Positions 28,158 through 37,402 of a stretch of DNA of 64,000 nucleotides are shown one piece after another. The notes beneath the pieces are model-generated. The model searched no databases and was not told where the DNA came from. It worked only from the letters and a program-made list of their open reading frames with translations. Positions within the stretch are counted from its first letter, which is position 1. Each line of letters begins with the position of its first letter. Position numbers and translations under genes: made by a program. The DNA is taken from contig NZ_CP166991.1 of the NCBI RefSeq assembly GCF_046197875.1, forward strand, positions 1,488,001-1,552,000, in the 5' to 3' direction. This DNA comes from Methanobrevibacter_A acididurans. Lineage in GTDB: Archaea > Methanobacteriota > Methanobacteria > Methanobacteriales > Methanobacteriaceae.

Positions 28158-31100
28158 ATGGAGAAAAAAATATTCTTATTAATATCTTTAACTTTATTAA
28201 TTTCTATATTTTCTATAAGCTCTGTGATGGCTGCAGATATTAATAATACAGCAAGTTACTCAAGTATTAATCAAGATATTAATAATACAAATATTAATCA
28301 AGAGATATCTGCAAATTCAATAAATACAATAACAGAATCACAGGATATTAATGAATCAACTAATAATTATAAACTTGGAACAAGTAATGGAACAACTTAC
28401 ATAGTAGATGGTTCAAGTAAAAATCAGATGGACAATCCAACTATTCAAGATACTATTAACAAAGCAAATGCTGGAGATACTATCCTTATTACTGGAACAA
28501 GTTATGTACATTGTCATATAATAGTTAATAAACAATTAAATATTATAAGTAATTGTGGAACTACAATGTCGACTTGTCCTTCAAATACTCAAGGTTCTAA
28601 TGGATTAGGTATATTTTACTTCACATCAGAAGCTTCAAATTCTGTACTTTCAGGATTTACTTTAATAAATGAAGTAGAATCCGGAAATATTGTAGATCCT
28701 TATGGTATATATATCAATGGTGGAAATAACATATTAATCACTAACTGTACTGTTAGTTCTACAAATGGACAAGCCATACTTATTAAAGGGGCTAAAAATA
28801 CTACAATTTCTAATTCAAACATAAAAAATTCAATTAAAGGAATAATACTTGAAAATTCAGATAGTACTTTAATTAAAAATAATTATATTCATGAAAACAC
28901 ATTAAATGGTATTAGTTTGGATGAGGGTGTTTCACAAACCACAATTGATATGAATAATATTACTGCTAATTTATATGGAATTAATGCGAGTACAGCAGAT
29001 AATGTAAAAATATTAAATAATAAAATTTTTTATAATAGAAATATTCAAGACCAAAGCCGTGCCACAATGGGTGCTGGAATATATGTTAATAATAATATTA
29101 CTAATATGTTAATTCGTGGAAATTTCATATATGAAAATGGAATGTATGGAATATTCAATGATTATCGTGTAAGAAATCTTATAAATCAAAATATTCAAAT
29201 AGTCGATCAAAATTTCTTTGGATTCCATAAACAAAGAGCTGTTTTCACTGCAGTTTATACAAAAAGTAATAATGGAGATTATGATTATAATGCAACTACT
29301 GATACTTATACTTATGTAGGTGATGGTAATGGGCATTATACTACTGGAACTGGACAAATATTTATATGGAGTAATATTTACTATGGCGAACTATTTTGTG
29401 GAAGTACATCTTATGCTCCAGGAGAATTAAGAAGTGCTAATCCTTATAAAGATCTTATAGTTGGAAATATTACACAAGTATCCAATGGTGTTTATTCATT
29501 TTCTTTTGTATATAAAAATAATGGAAGTGTTGCTACAGATTTTAACAGTGTTGAAATGACATTCTTTTTAAATAAAAATAATACTGCTACAAGCCCTGTA
29601 ACAGGTGATATTTATAGTATTACTGAAATACATAATGGTACAGCTGTAGTTGACTTTAGAAATGCTAGTTTTTTAAAGACTGGAAATAATGTTACAGTTA
29701 TTGGTCCTGGAATGGGGTCATTAGATGGTGGTAATAGACCATATGCATTTTATAATGTAAATGATTCTGATATACCTACTAATAAAAGTATTGATACTAT
29801 TTTAACTGCAAACGACTTTAAAGAAATATACGGTGCAGGACAAAACTTCACTGGAAAATTAACTGACAACCAAGGAAACCCAATAATCGGACAACACATA
29901 GCATTAAAATTAACTAACCCGCAAACAGGCGCTAATAAAATATACTGGCAAACAACCGATAACAACGGAGAATACCAACTAGAAATTAACCTCTACCCAG
30001 GAGTATATACTGTTGCGGCAAGTTATGATGGTATTACAAAAGGAGATATTACTTATCTTCCATCCGGTCCAATAAATGCTACAATATCAGTAACTAAAGA
30101 ATCTAATAAAACAAATACTATTTTAACTGCAAACGACTTTAAAGAAATATACGGTGCAGGACAAAACTTCACTGGAAAATTAACTGACAACCAAGGAAAC
30201 CCAATAATCGGACAACACATAGCATTAAAATTAACTAACCCGCAAACAGGCGCTAATAAAATATACTGGCAAACAACCGATAACAACGGAGAATACCAAC
30301 TAGAAATTAACCTCTACCCAGGAGTATATACTGCTGAATGTTCATTTGGAGAAACAAGTCAATATGTTGATTCTAGTGCAAGTGCTACTATAAATGTTAT
30401 TACAACAAGTCAAAAAAAAACTAAATTAATTGGATCTGATTTAAATTCTATTAAAGGAAGTTATTATAATGTATTGTTAATTGATAATGATACCAATGCT
30501 CTTGTTAATCAAGAGCTTTTAATAACTTTTTATAATGGAAATCAGTCCATTTCTTATACTTTGTATACTAATGAAAAGGGTGTAAGTGAAATTCAGATAA
30601 ATTTTAATCCAGGAAATTATACTGTTAAAGTTGAATATTTGGGAAATGAAAAATATGCACCTTGTGAAACTACTAATAAAATTATAATTAATAAAAATAA
30701 TATATTATACATTCCTCAAAATATTAGTAATGATGAAATTCAAAAATTAATTGATTCAAATAATGAATCAAATATACTATTTTTAGGTGAAAATTATAAT
30801 AAAATTTCTTTGATAATTAATAAACCATTAAACATTACTACAAACATTAACACAACATTAAATGGAATAAATGGTAGTGAAATATTTTTAATAACTAAAT
30901 CAGGAATGAATTCAAATATAAGTAATTTTAACTTCATAAGTTATGAAGGAACTGGTATAAAAATAGAAAATACTAGCAATATTAAACTAAGTAATAATAG
31001 TATTAAAAATATTTTAGATTCTGAATATAAAACAGAATATGCAAAAGGCTTAAAAATAATGCCCGGAAATGGTGTTGGCATATTAAATAGTAGTAATATA

Positions 31101-32027
31101 GTATTAGAATATAATACTATTAGTTCATATGAAAATGGAGTTTATTTAAACAACTCTCAAAATATTTTTGTAAATAATAATATTTTAAAAGAAAATAATT
31201 ACGGAATAAACTATGATTATAATGTAAGTAACACAAAAGTTTTCAATAATACAATTAATGAAAATGTGGGAAATTATACACTTGAAGTTCCAGAAGGACC
31301 ATTAGGTTATGGTATATATCTAAATAACTCTGGAGTAAATGCAAGTATAATAAACAATAGTATAATTAATAATTATATTGGAATACTTATTGATTCTAAT
31401 TATAGTACCGGCATTACTATAACTAAAAATCTTATTTGTGAAAATGCATTAGAAGGAATTACTTTTTGGAAACATTATGATTTAGCAGAAAATGCGATAT
31501 ATCCAGTTGTTACAGATAATGCAATATATAATAATGCTAAAGGACCTAGTATGATGATTTTAGGTGAAATGAGTGCTAATCCAGAAGGAATTTATGGACC
31601 TGGACAATGGAATGATAGTTTAAAACTTGTTATTGGTGCAAATTGGTATGGTACAAACCATTTAGTAACTTGGGATTTAAATGGTACTGTTGGAGCTGGA
31701 ACAATGTGTCCTAGAATAAAAACTACCCCAATTACATTTAATATAACCTGTACAAAACCTGGAACATATAATGTAAACTTTTACAAGAATAATACTTTAG
31801 ATACAAATCTCCCAACATTCACACTATTTTTCACACTCAATGTTAATGGAACTGAAACCGAAATAGAAATTACTAATGGAACAGGGACTATTACATTTAA
31901 TCCTTCAGAATATAAATCTAGTGATAATATTATTGAAGTATCAGCAGGTTCACTTAAAAGTACTGAACGTATTTATTATGTGATTGAGAAATATAATGTT
32001 CCCAACAATGAAATACCTAGTTATTAA
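28158..32027 (+). CDS. Large secreted adhesin-like protein with duplicated Ig-like modules
   Basis: 1289 residues. Signal peptide MEKKIFLLISLTLLISIFSI-type ends near SSVMA-ADINN. There is a first beta-helix domain (about 75-400), a non-repetitive beta region, two Ig-like modules (about 545-650 and 652-755) and a third, diverged one (about 755-845). A second beta-helix (about 850-1180) and a final beta domain follow. Modules one and two share 73 identical residues because of a 219-bp exact DNA repeat. No membrane anchor is visible at the end (NVPNNEIPSY), so wall attachment must be non-covalent or through another protein. An insertion sequence lies just downstream. Confidence 0.85.
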   Translation: MEKKIFLLISLTLLISIFSISSVMAADINNTASYSSINQDINNTNINQEISANSINTITESQDINESTNNYKLGTSNGTTYIVDGSSKNQMDNPTIQDTINKANAGDTILITGTSYVHCHIIVNKQLNIISNCGTTMSTCPSNTQGSNGLGIFYFTSEASNSVLSGFTLINEVESGNIVDPYGIYINGGNNILITNCTVSSTNGQAILIKGAKNTTISNSNIKNSIKGIILENSDSTLIKNNYIHENTLNGISLDEGVSQTTIDMNNITANLYGINASTADNVKILNNKIFYNRNIQDQSRATMGAGIYVNNNITNMLIRGNFIYENGMYGIFNDYRVRNLINQNIQIVDQNFFGFHKQRAVFTAVYTKSNNGDYDYNATTDTYTYVGDGNGHYTTGTGQIFIWSNIYYGELFCGSTSYAPGELRSANPYKDLIVGNITQVSNGVYSFSFVYKNNGSVATDFNSVEMTFFLNKNNTATSPVTGDIYSITEIHNGTAVVDFRNASFLKTGNNVTVIGPGMGSLDGGNRPYAFYNVNDSDIPTNKSIDTILTANDFKEIYGAGQNFTGKLTDNQGNPIIGQHIALKLTNPQTGANKIYWQTTDNNGEYQLEINLYPGVYTVAASYDGITKGDITYLPSGPINATISVTKESNKTNTILTANDFKEIYGAGQNFTGKLTDNQGNPIIGQHIALKLTNPQTGANKIYWQTTDNNGEYQLEINLYPGVYTAECSFGETSQYVDSSASATINVITTSQKKTKLIGSDLNSIKGSYYNVLLIDNDTNALVNQELLITFYNGNQSISYTLYTNEKGVSEIQINFNPGNYTVKVEYLGNEKYAPCETTNKIIINKNNILYIPQNISNDEIQKLIDSNNESNILFLGENYNKISLIINKPLNITTNINTTLNGINGSEIFLITKSGMNSNISNFNFISYEGTGIKIENTSNIKLSNNSIKNILDSEYKTEYAKGLKIMPGNGVGILNSSNIVLEYNTISSYENGVYLNNSQNIFVNNNILKENNYGINYDYNVSNTKVFNNTINENVGNYTLEVPEGPLGYGIYLNNSGVNASIINNSIINNYIGILIDSNYSTGITITKNLICENALEGITFWKHYDLAENAIYPVVTDNAIYNNAKGPSMMILGEMSANPEGIYGPGQWNDSLKLVIGANWYGTNHLVTWDLNGTVGAGTMCPRIKTTPITFNITCTKPGTYNVNFYKNNTLDTNLPTFTLFFTLNVNGTETEIEITNGTGTITFNPSEYKSSDNIIEVSAGSLKSTERIYYVIEKYNVPNNEIPSY
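29794..30012 (+). repeat. Exact 219-bp direct repeat, unit A
   Basis: Identical, base for base, to 30115-30333 (offset 321 bp, 107 codons). It encodes the core of an Ig-like module from ILTANDFKEIYGAG to YPGVYT. Its sequence is less AT-rich than the flanking coding DNA. Confidence 0.95.
30115..30333 (+). repeat. Exact 219-bp direct repeat, unit B
   Basis: Second unit, identical to 29794-30012. The module flanks have diverged completely, so identity stops sharply at both ends, which indicates recent duplication or gene conversion of the core only. Confidence 0.95.
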
Positions 32028-32089
32028 AATTTAAAAAGTTATATAAAAAAATATTTTAATTTTATATTTCCTATTTTTTTAATTTTTTT

Positions 32090-32106
32090 GGCTTTGTAGA
32101 AACCCT
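32090..32106. repeat. Terminal inverted repeat, transposase 3' end
   Basis: GGCTTTGTAGAAACCCT. The same end occurs in reverse at 653-669 in copy 1. The transposase stop codon (32105-32107) overlaps it. Confidence 0.9.
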
Positions 32107-33093
32107 ATTTTTTTGGTAGTTGTGTTGATCTGTGGATGTTGTAGATTAGGTTTTTGAGTTTTGTTTCTTTGTTTGATAGTTTTAGTGTTCGGCTTCGGTT
32201 TGTTCCGTTAAATAGTCTTTTGATTACGCTGAATACTCCTTCTACATTGCTTCTTAGACTGTATATTTTGGGTCTGAAGATGGATATGCTGTTAAGTCTG
32301 TAATGTCCTTTTTTGGCTCTAGTTTTAATTGGTATTTGGTCAAAAGCTCCAGTGTATTCGTTTATACATTTTCTTATGGGTTCTGTGTCGTATGCTCTGT
32401 CTGCTAATATGTAAATGTGGATGATATTTTTTTTGTTTGTCTTATGGAATTGATTGCGAACTTGGTGTCACTTCTAAGGTCCTCTTTGAGTTGCATAATT
32501 TAGGATTAAAAGAGTTTTTATGTCTATTGCAATATGGTTTTTAACATAGCTTTTTCGTTCTTTAGCTCGTATTATTGCATAATATTTGTCAGCATAATCG
32601 TTGGTGAATCCTGATCCATCAAGGGCTATTATTTCTCCACTTATATCATGTTGAGATAATATTAATTGGTTGATTTTTCTTAAAGTACCAGATGGTAGTT
32701 TTTGGAAAAATTTTTGGATTGTAGTGTAATGTGGGACCTTTTTTATCCGCAAATATTTAATTATATTGGTCAGATAACTGTAAAAAATTGAGTTATATTC
32801 ACGAAATGTGCTTTTTAGTATAAAATTTTTAAGTGATAAAATAGTGAATAAAACAGGTTGTGTGTATAAATGATTGCTAAAATAATTAGAATAAGTATTT
32901 AAGCACATTTTTGCATAGTTAAAAGTTGTTTCAATAAATTTTAACAGTTGATTATTTGTTAAATCCTCATTACGATTTTTTAAAAGTACTTTTTATAAAA
33001 TTTTTTGTAAGGTTTTTCAAAGTTAAAATCCGAAAGATTTAATTGCTTAGAAAACAAAGAATTACTTGGAAAATTAATGTTTTTACTTGTCAT
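32105..33093 (-). pseudogene. Broken ISM1-like transposase
   Basis: The gene begins at ATG 33093 (MTSKNINFPSNSLFSKQLNL) after GGAG and runs to TAG at 32105. At least three frame changes interrupt it: near 32990 (between ..PYKKFYKK and VLLKNRNEDLTNNQ), at the TAG next to CCTTAG (32473-32478), and at a run of eight T/A (32427-32434). The last two are shared with copy 1. The middle block LADRAYDTEP and the end IPIKTRAKKGHYRLNS belong to a DDE transposase. Here, unlike copy 1, AFDQIPIKTR is read in one frame. Confidence 0.88.
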
Positions 33094-33279
33094 ATTAATA
33101 TTTATTCTCCATTTTAATATTAATACTTATTCTTTACTTATTTTAAATATCATAGGTACTATTTCAAGTGTAAAGACTTGAAACCTTCTTAAAACTTCTT
33201 AAACCTAAATTAAAAGAAATCGAAAAAACAAAAACATCAAGGTACAATTTCAATTGAAAAAAAATTAGAAAAAAAATAA

Positions 33280-33296
33280 AGGGTTTCTACAAAACC
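33280..33296. repeat. Terminal inverted repeat, transposase 5' end
   Basis: AGGGTTTCTACAAAACC, the inverted partner of 32090-32106 with one mismatch, directly followed by the 8-bp target duplication. Confidence 0.9.
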
Positions 33297-33424
33297 ATTT
33301 TTTTAGAAATTATAAGAAAATATTTAAATTGTAAACTTAAACTAAAAAAAGAAATTTTAAAAATAATATTAGAAAAATTTAAAAAAAATAAATTTATGTA
33401 TAATTAAAAAAATTATTTATTTTT

Positions 33425-33997
33425 TTAATCAATTAATTCATAATAGGATTCTTCAGCACATGATTTACAAATAGGTCTTCCACCTCTAACTAAATGTCTA
33501 TCATCAGTGACTTTTTCTCCACAAACTGAACAAAATGTACTTGTATGTGCACTTCCAGGTATTTGAGCATCAGGAATAGGTCTAATTTTAACTTTTTCTA
33601 CATTAAATAATTCTTCTGCAGGAGTGTCCATGAATCTTTGAATCATTTCTGCTTTAGTTTCACATATATCTTCTTTACTATTTGCATCTGCATCTGACAC
33701 ACGGATAGCTTCTTTTGTATCCATATTATAAAAAGTTACACCAAATTTCCCATAATACATTTGTTTTAAACTTCTTTTACCCATACTACATTTTGTAACT
33801 GATTGCACTGCATCTGCCATGCATCTATCTATTTCAACAAAAACAATTAAGTTTTTATGACGAGTATTTAATTCCATACCCATAAGATCCATACCATACA
33901 TAGCTAATTTGGTTCCTATTGCTATTCCTCCACAAACTTCGCCATGAAATTCCTTTGCTTTTGCTAATTGTTCTTCATATGCTTCTTTAGTTATCAT
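33425..33997 (-). CDS. FmdE-family protein with zinc ribbon
   Basis: A 190-residue protein of the FmdE family (named after a gene of the molybdenum formylmethanofuran dehydrogenase operon). The N-terminal domain has the family's FHGEVCGGIAIGTKLA and later VEIDRCMADAVQSVTKCSMGKRSL. The C-terminus carries a zinc ribbon, CSVCGEKVTDDRHLVRGG-ICKSC. Biochemical role is not established. It is the last gene of an operon with a BtuCD-type ABC importer (32-bp gap to the ATPase), suggesting a job in metal or oxyanion handling, not as an enzyme subunit. Confidence 0.85.
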   Translation of the reverse strand: MITKEAYEEQLAKAKEFHGEVCGGIAIGTKLAMYGMDLMGMELNTRHKNLIVFVEIDRCMADAVQSVTKCSMGKRSLKQMYYGKFGVTFYNMDTKEAIRVSDADANSKEDICETKAEMIQRFMDTPAEELFNVEKVKIRPIPDAQIPGSAHTSTFCSVCGEKVTDDRHLVRGGRPICKSCAEESYYELID

Positions 33998-34029
33998 TTT
34001 ATTTTCTCCTCTAATATTTATTTTAATAA

Positions 34030-34845
34030 TTAAATTTTTTTAAAATTTTCAAGATTAAGGTTTAAATTCGTTTTTAAAGGTATACAAACTTTCCTATCCT
34101 CAAAATTTATTAACTTCACATTAATACCATAAGCTTTTTTAAGATTTTCTTCTGTGATTACATCTTCAGGAGTTCCAAAATCAATAAATTTTTTATTTTT
34201 CATTATAGCTACTTTATTACATGAAATAAATGCATGATCTGGAAAATGTGAAGACATAACTATAGCTAAACCTAATTTAGATAAATTTTCTAATATTTCA
34301 AGTAATTTTATCTGATTACCAAAATCCAAATGAGATGTAGGTTCATCTAAAATCAAAAGATCAGGTTCTTGGGCCAATACACGAGCTAAAAATACTAATT
34401 GACGTTCCCCCCCACTTAAATTAGTATAAGGTTTATCTTTCAAATGATATATTCCAATATTTTTTAATGCATTTTCCGTAATCGTTAAATCTTTTTCTTT
34501 TGGTGCTGCTGAAAGGTTAATATAAGGCGTTCTTCCCATTAACACCACATCAAATACTGAAAATGGAAATGAAGGAATATGACCTTGAGGAATATAACCA
34601 ATCATTTTAGATATTTCTTTAAAAGATAATGTTTTAATATTTTTTTTATTTAATAAAATTTTACCATTATTAATTTCATGTAGACCATTTAAACATTTGA
34701 TTAAAGTAGTTTTTCCTATCCCATTAGGACCTAATATACATAAAACATCCCCCTTTTCAATATTGAAAGTGATGTTCTCAAAAATTTCAGGAGAATCTTT
34801 TTCATAAGAAAATGAAATATTTTTTACTTCCATTATTTTTTCCAT
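34030..34845 (-). CDS. BtuD/FecE-type ABC transporter ATPase
   Basis: ATPase of an importer for a metal chelate, cobamide or oxyanion. Walker A is GPNGIGKTT, signature LSGGERQLVFLARVL, Walker B LLILDEPTSHLDFG, with the H-loop in MSSHFPDH. The sequence resembles FecE/BtuD/MolC proteins. The start is uncertain among three in-frame Met (MEKIMEVKN region); I use 34845. Permease and binding protein are immediately upstream. Confidence 0.88.
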   Translation of the reverse strand: MEKIMEVKNISFSYEKDSPEIFENITFNIEKGDVLCILGPNGIGKTTLIKCLNGLHEINNGKILLNKKNIKTLSFKEISKMIGYIPQGHIPSFPFSVFDVVLMGRTPYINLSAAPKEKDLTITENALKNIGIYHLKDKPYTNLSGGERQLVFLARVLAQEPDLLILDEPTSHLDFGNQIKLLEILENLSKLGLAIVMSSHFPDHAFISCNKVAIMKNKKFIDFGTPEDVITEENLKKAYGINVKLINFEDRKVCIPLKTNLNLNLENFKKI

Positions 34846-34888
34846 ATCTTTCTTCAACTCATTTAATTAAATATATTTTACAATTTTT

Positions 34889-35914
34889 TTACCATTGTGA
34901 ATAACCTTTACGTAATAAATATAAGAATATTGGAACTCCAATTAGTGCAGTTAATATTCCTAATGGTACTTCAATAGCTATAACTGTTCTAGATATAGTG
35001 TCAATTAATAACAAAAAACTTGCCCCAATACTTAATGAAGCAGGTAATAATAATTTATGGTCCGGACCAACTATCATACGAGTTATATGAGGAACTACTA
35101 ATCCAACCCACCCAATAACCCCACTAATACTTACTCCTGCAGAAGTTACAAGAGTACATGCAAATATAAGTATTATTCTTAAACGATTAGGATTTAAACC
35201 TAAAGATTGTGCTTCATCATCCCCCATACTTAAGAGGTTTAAATGCCATCTTAAAAGTAAGATTATAACTAAACCTATAAACATTGGTATTAAAATCATT
35301 AATAATTGATCTGTAGTAACCTTTCCTAAACTTCCCATTAACCAAAAAACAATTTCAGGTAATTTATCATAAGGATCAGCTAAAAATTTTGTACCGGAAA
35401 TAAGTGCATTAAAAAATGCAGACACAGCTATCCCTGAGAGTACTAATAATAAAGTTCCTTCTATTTTATAACTTTTAGATATTAAATATGTGATAGATAC
35501 AGATATTAAACCAAAAATAAATGAACTTAGTTGTATAAAGAAATTTCCTGCTGAAAAAAGTATAGCTAAAGCTGCACCAAATCCTGCACCGTTACTTACA
35601 CCAAGTAAATCTGGAGACACTAAAGGATTTTTAAATAAACCCTGAAAAGTCGCACCTGCAATAGATAAAGAAGCCCCAACCAATACAGCCGCAATTATAC
35701 GAGGCAATCTAACATCAAAAACTATACTAGAAATTGTAGGTGAAACTGCTAAATTAGGGAATATTGGAGATAAAATTGTTTGTATTACCTGTATTGGAGT
35801 AATAGGATACCTTCCAACCATAAAAGCTATAAAAAAAAGAATTATAGGTAAAAAAATTAGGATACTATAAGCAAAAATTTCATGATTTTTTGATAATAAT
35901 CCAGATTCATCCAT
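34889..35914 (-). CDS. FecCD/BtuC-type ABC transporter permease
   Basis: 341 residues with about ten membrane segments. The family motifs are RLPRIIAAVLVGASLSIAGATFQGLFKNPLVSPDLLG-like near 75-110 and the late GVIGWVGLVVPHITR, the coupling region of FecCD permeases. 23 bp separate it from the binding-protein gene. Substrate class cannot be told from the permease. Confidence 0.92.
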   Translation of the reverse strand: MDESGLLSKNHEIFAYSILIFLPIILFFIAFMVGRYPITPIQVIQTILSPIFPNLAVSPTISSIVFDVRLPRIIAAVLVGASLSIAGATFQGLFKNPLVSPDLLGVSNGAGFGAALAILFSAGNFFIQLSSFIFGLISVSITYLISKSYKIEGTLLLVLSGIAVSAFFNALISGTKFLADPYDKLPEIVFWLMGSLGKVTTDQLLMILIPMFIGLVIILLLRWHLNLLSMGDDEAQSLGLNPNRLRIILIFACTLVTSAGVSISGVIGWVGLVVPHITRMIVGPDHKLLLPASLSIGASFLLLIDTISRTVIAIEVPLGILTALIGVPIFLYLLRKGYSQW

Positions 35915-35937
35915 GCTTTAACCCATATTATAATTCT

Positions 35938-37038
35938 TTATGCAATTTGAGATTCATTTAATCCAGAACTTTTAAGTAAATCAGTTACTTGTTGATCATT
36001 TAAGTCTATGTGATAATAGTCAGAATAAAATTCTTTAGTAACATCTTTTAAATGAATATCAGAATATTGATCTGGATATAATACTTTAGCTGTCCATGGC
36101 ACTCCTATAATAATATTAGCACCTGGTGGTCTATCAAACCATTTGAATGGAGATTGTGGAGATAAATAAACTTGATGATTTTTCACTGCATTAATATTTG
36201 ACCATGTTGGGTCTGAGTATACTTTATTATAAAAGTCCGGATCATTTGCAATAATCACATCAGGATTCCATCCCACAACTTGTTCTATGGAAACTGAAAT
36301 TTGACCTTCACCTTCTTGTGTTCCTACATCAGCAATATTGTTTCCCCCACATAAACTTATTAATTGAGAATGTGAAGTACCATTTGGATCTGTGCTTAAT
36401 CCATCTTCTCCCTCTGCATAATAAACTGTTTTTCTTTGATTATCAGAAATTGTTGAATTAACTTCTTTAACTTTGTTTATATATTTATCATTGAATGCAC
36501 ATAATGAATTAGCTTTGTCTTCAGCTCCAATTAATTTTCCTATAAATTTAATAGAAGAATCAATTTTAGTTACATCAGTAGTATCATTTACACCTACTAC
36601 AGGTATTGCTCCAAATTTTTCTTGTCTATCAGTTATTGTGGAGTTATCAGAACTTCCTTCATCTAAGGATTCTACAACTACATCAGGATCAGATGCTATG
36701 AATTGTTCATAATTTCCATCATTTGAACCATACCAGCCCCCGATATTAGGTAAATCTTTATATTGGCTAGGAACATATTCTAATTCTTCATTAGTCCATT
36801 GGAAATTGAGACCTCCTAATTTTTCAGGAGCTAACATGTAAATTATTGTTGTCATAGGAGGACTTGTTGCAACTACTGTGTTTATTGATGATGGCACTGT
36901 TATTGTCCTATTTGCCATATCAGTTATTGTTGTATTTCCTTTTGATGTGGATGAAGGGGACATGAAAGCTGTTACCCCAATAGCACAGATTAATAAAATC
37001 ATTAAAAGGACCAATATTATTTTTGTTTTCTTTTCCAT
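35938..37038 (-). CDS. Metal/chelate-type substrate-binding protein of ABC importer
   Basis: About 366 residues with an N-terminal hydrophobic anchor (IILVLLMILLICAIGVTAFM) and the two-lobed class III fold of siderophore, cobalamin and MolA-type molybdate binding proteins (NRTITVPSSINTVVATSPP, IIANDPDFYNKVYSDPTWSNINAVKNHQVYL). The late stretch FDRPPGANIIIGVPWTAKVLYP is seen in binding proteins encoded next to FmdE-family genes. I use ATG at 37038, five bases after GTGAT; an in-frame GTG at 37047 is part of that site. Iron chelate is the default guess; molybdate or tungstate is plausible from context. Confidence 0.85.
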   Translation of the reverse strand: MEKKTKIILVLLMILLICAIGVTAFMSPSSTSKGNTTITDMANRTITVPSSINTVVATSPPMTTIIYMLAPEKLGGLNFQWTNEELEYVPSQYKDLPNIGGWYGSNDGNYEQFIASDPDVVVESLDEGSSDNSTITDRQEKFGAIPVVGVNDTTDVTKIDSSIKFIGKLIGAEDKANSLCAFNDKYINKVKEVNSTISDNQRKTVYYAEGEDGLSTDPNGTSHSQLISLCGGNNIADVGTQEGEGQISVSIEQVVGWNPDVIIANDPDFYNKVYSDPTWSNINAVKNHQVYLSPQSPFKWFDRPPGANIIIGVPWTAKVLYPDQYSDIHLKDVTKEFYSDYYHIDLNDQQVTDLLKSSGLNESQIA

Positions 37039-37047
37039 AATTATCAC

Positions 37048-37402
37048 AAAACTAAAAATACTTTAAATTATTTTAATATTATAAATTTATTGCTAACGTT
37101 AAATTTAATTTAAATAAGATTATTTAATTTAAAATAACTAGAAATTATTTTTTTAACTTAAATATTAATTTATTTCATTAACAGATAATATTAAAACTTT
37201 TTTTTTAAAAAAAATAATTTTTTAAGAGATATTAATATTAACGATATGAATATATTTTACATTAAATTAATATAAATAATTTACTAAAATATAATATAAC
37301 AATAGTTATTAATAGGACTAATAGATAAAAAATAAAATAATAACAAATAATAGTTAAAATAATAAAAAAGAAATTATTATTAACTAAGGAAAGGTATCAC
37401 TT
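37048..37402. promoter_or_regulatory. Divergent regulatory region, ABC importer and fdhD
   Basis: These 355 bp carry no gene. The segment is extremely AT-rich with several weak TATA-like elements on both strands. ACGATATGAA at 37241-37250 also occurs twice before fdhC, which may mark a common regulator. Confidence 0.4.

Larger units (their letters stand above)
32090..33296 (-). mobile_element. ISM1-like insertion sequence, copy 2 (complete, broken transposase)
   Basis: A 1207-bp element with terminal inverted repeats GGCTTTGTAGAAACCCT (32090-32106) and AGGGTTTCTACAAAACC (33280-33296), 16 of 17 positions matching. It is flanked by an exact 8-bp target duplication ATTTTTTT (32082-32089 and 33297-33304). 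The size and 8-bp duplication fit ISM1. It is oriented opposite to the copy at the start of the window, and lies between the large adhesin gene and the fmdE-like gene. Confidence 0.9.
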
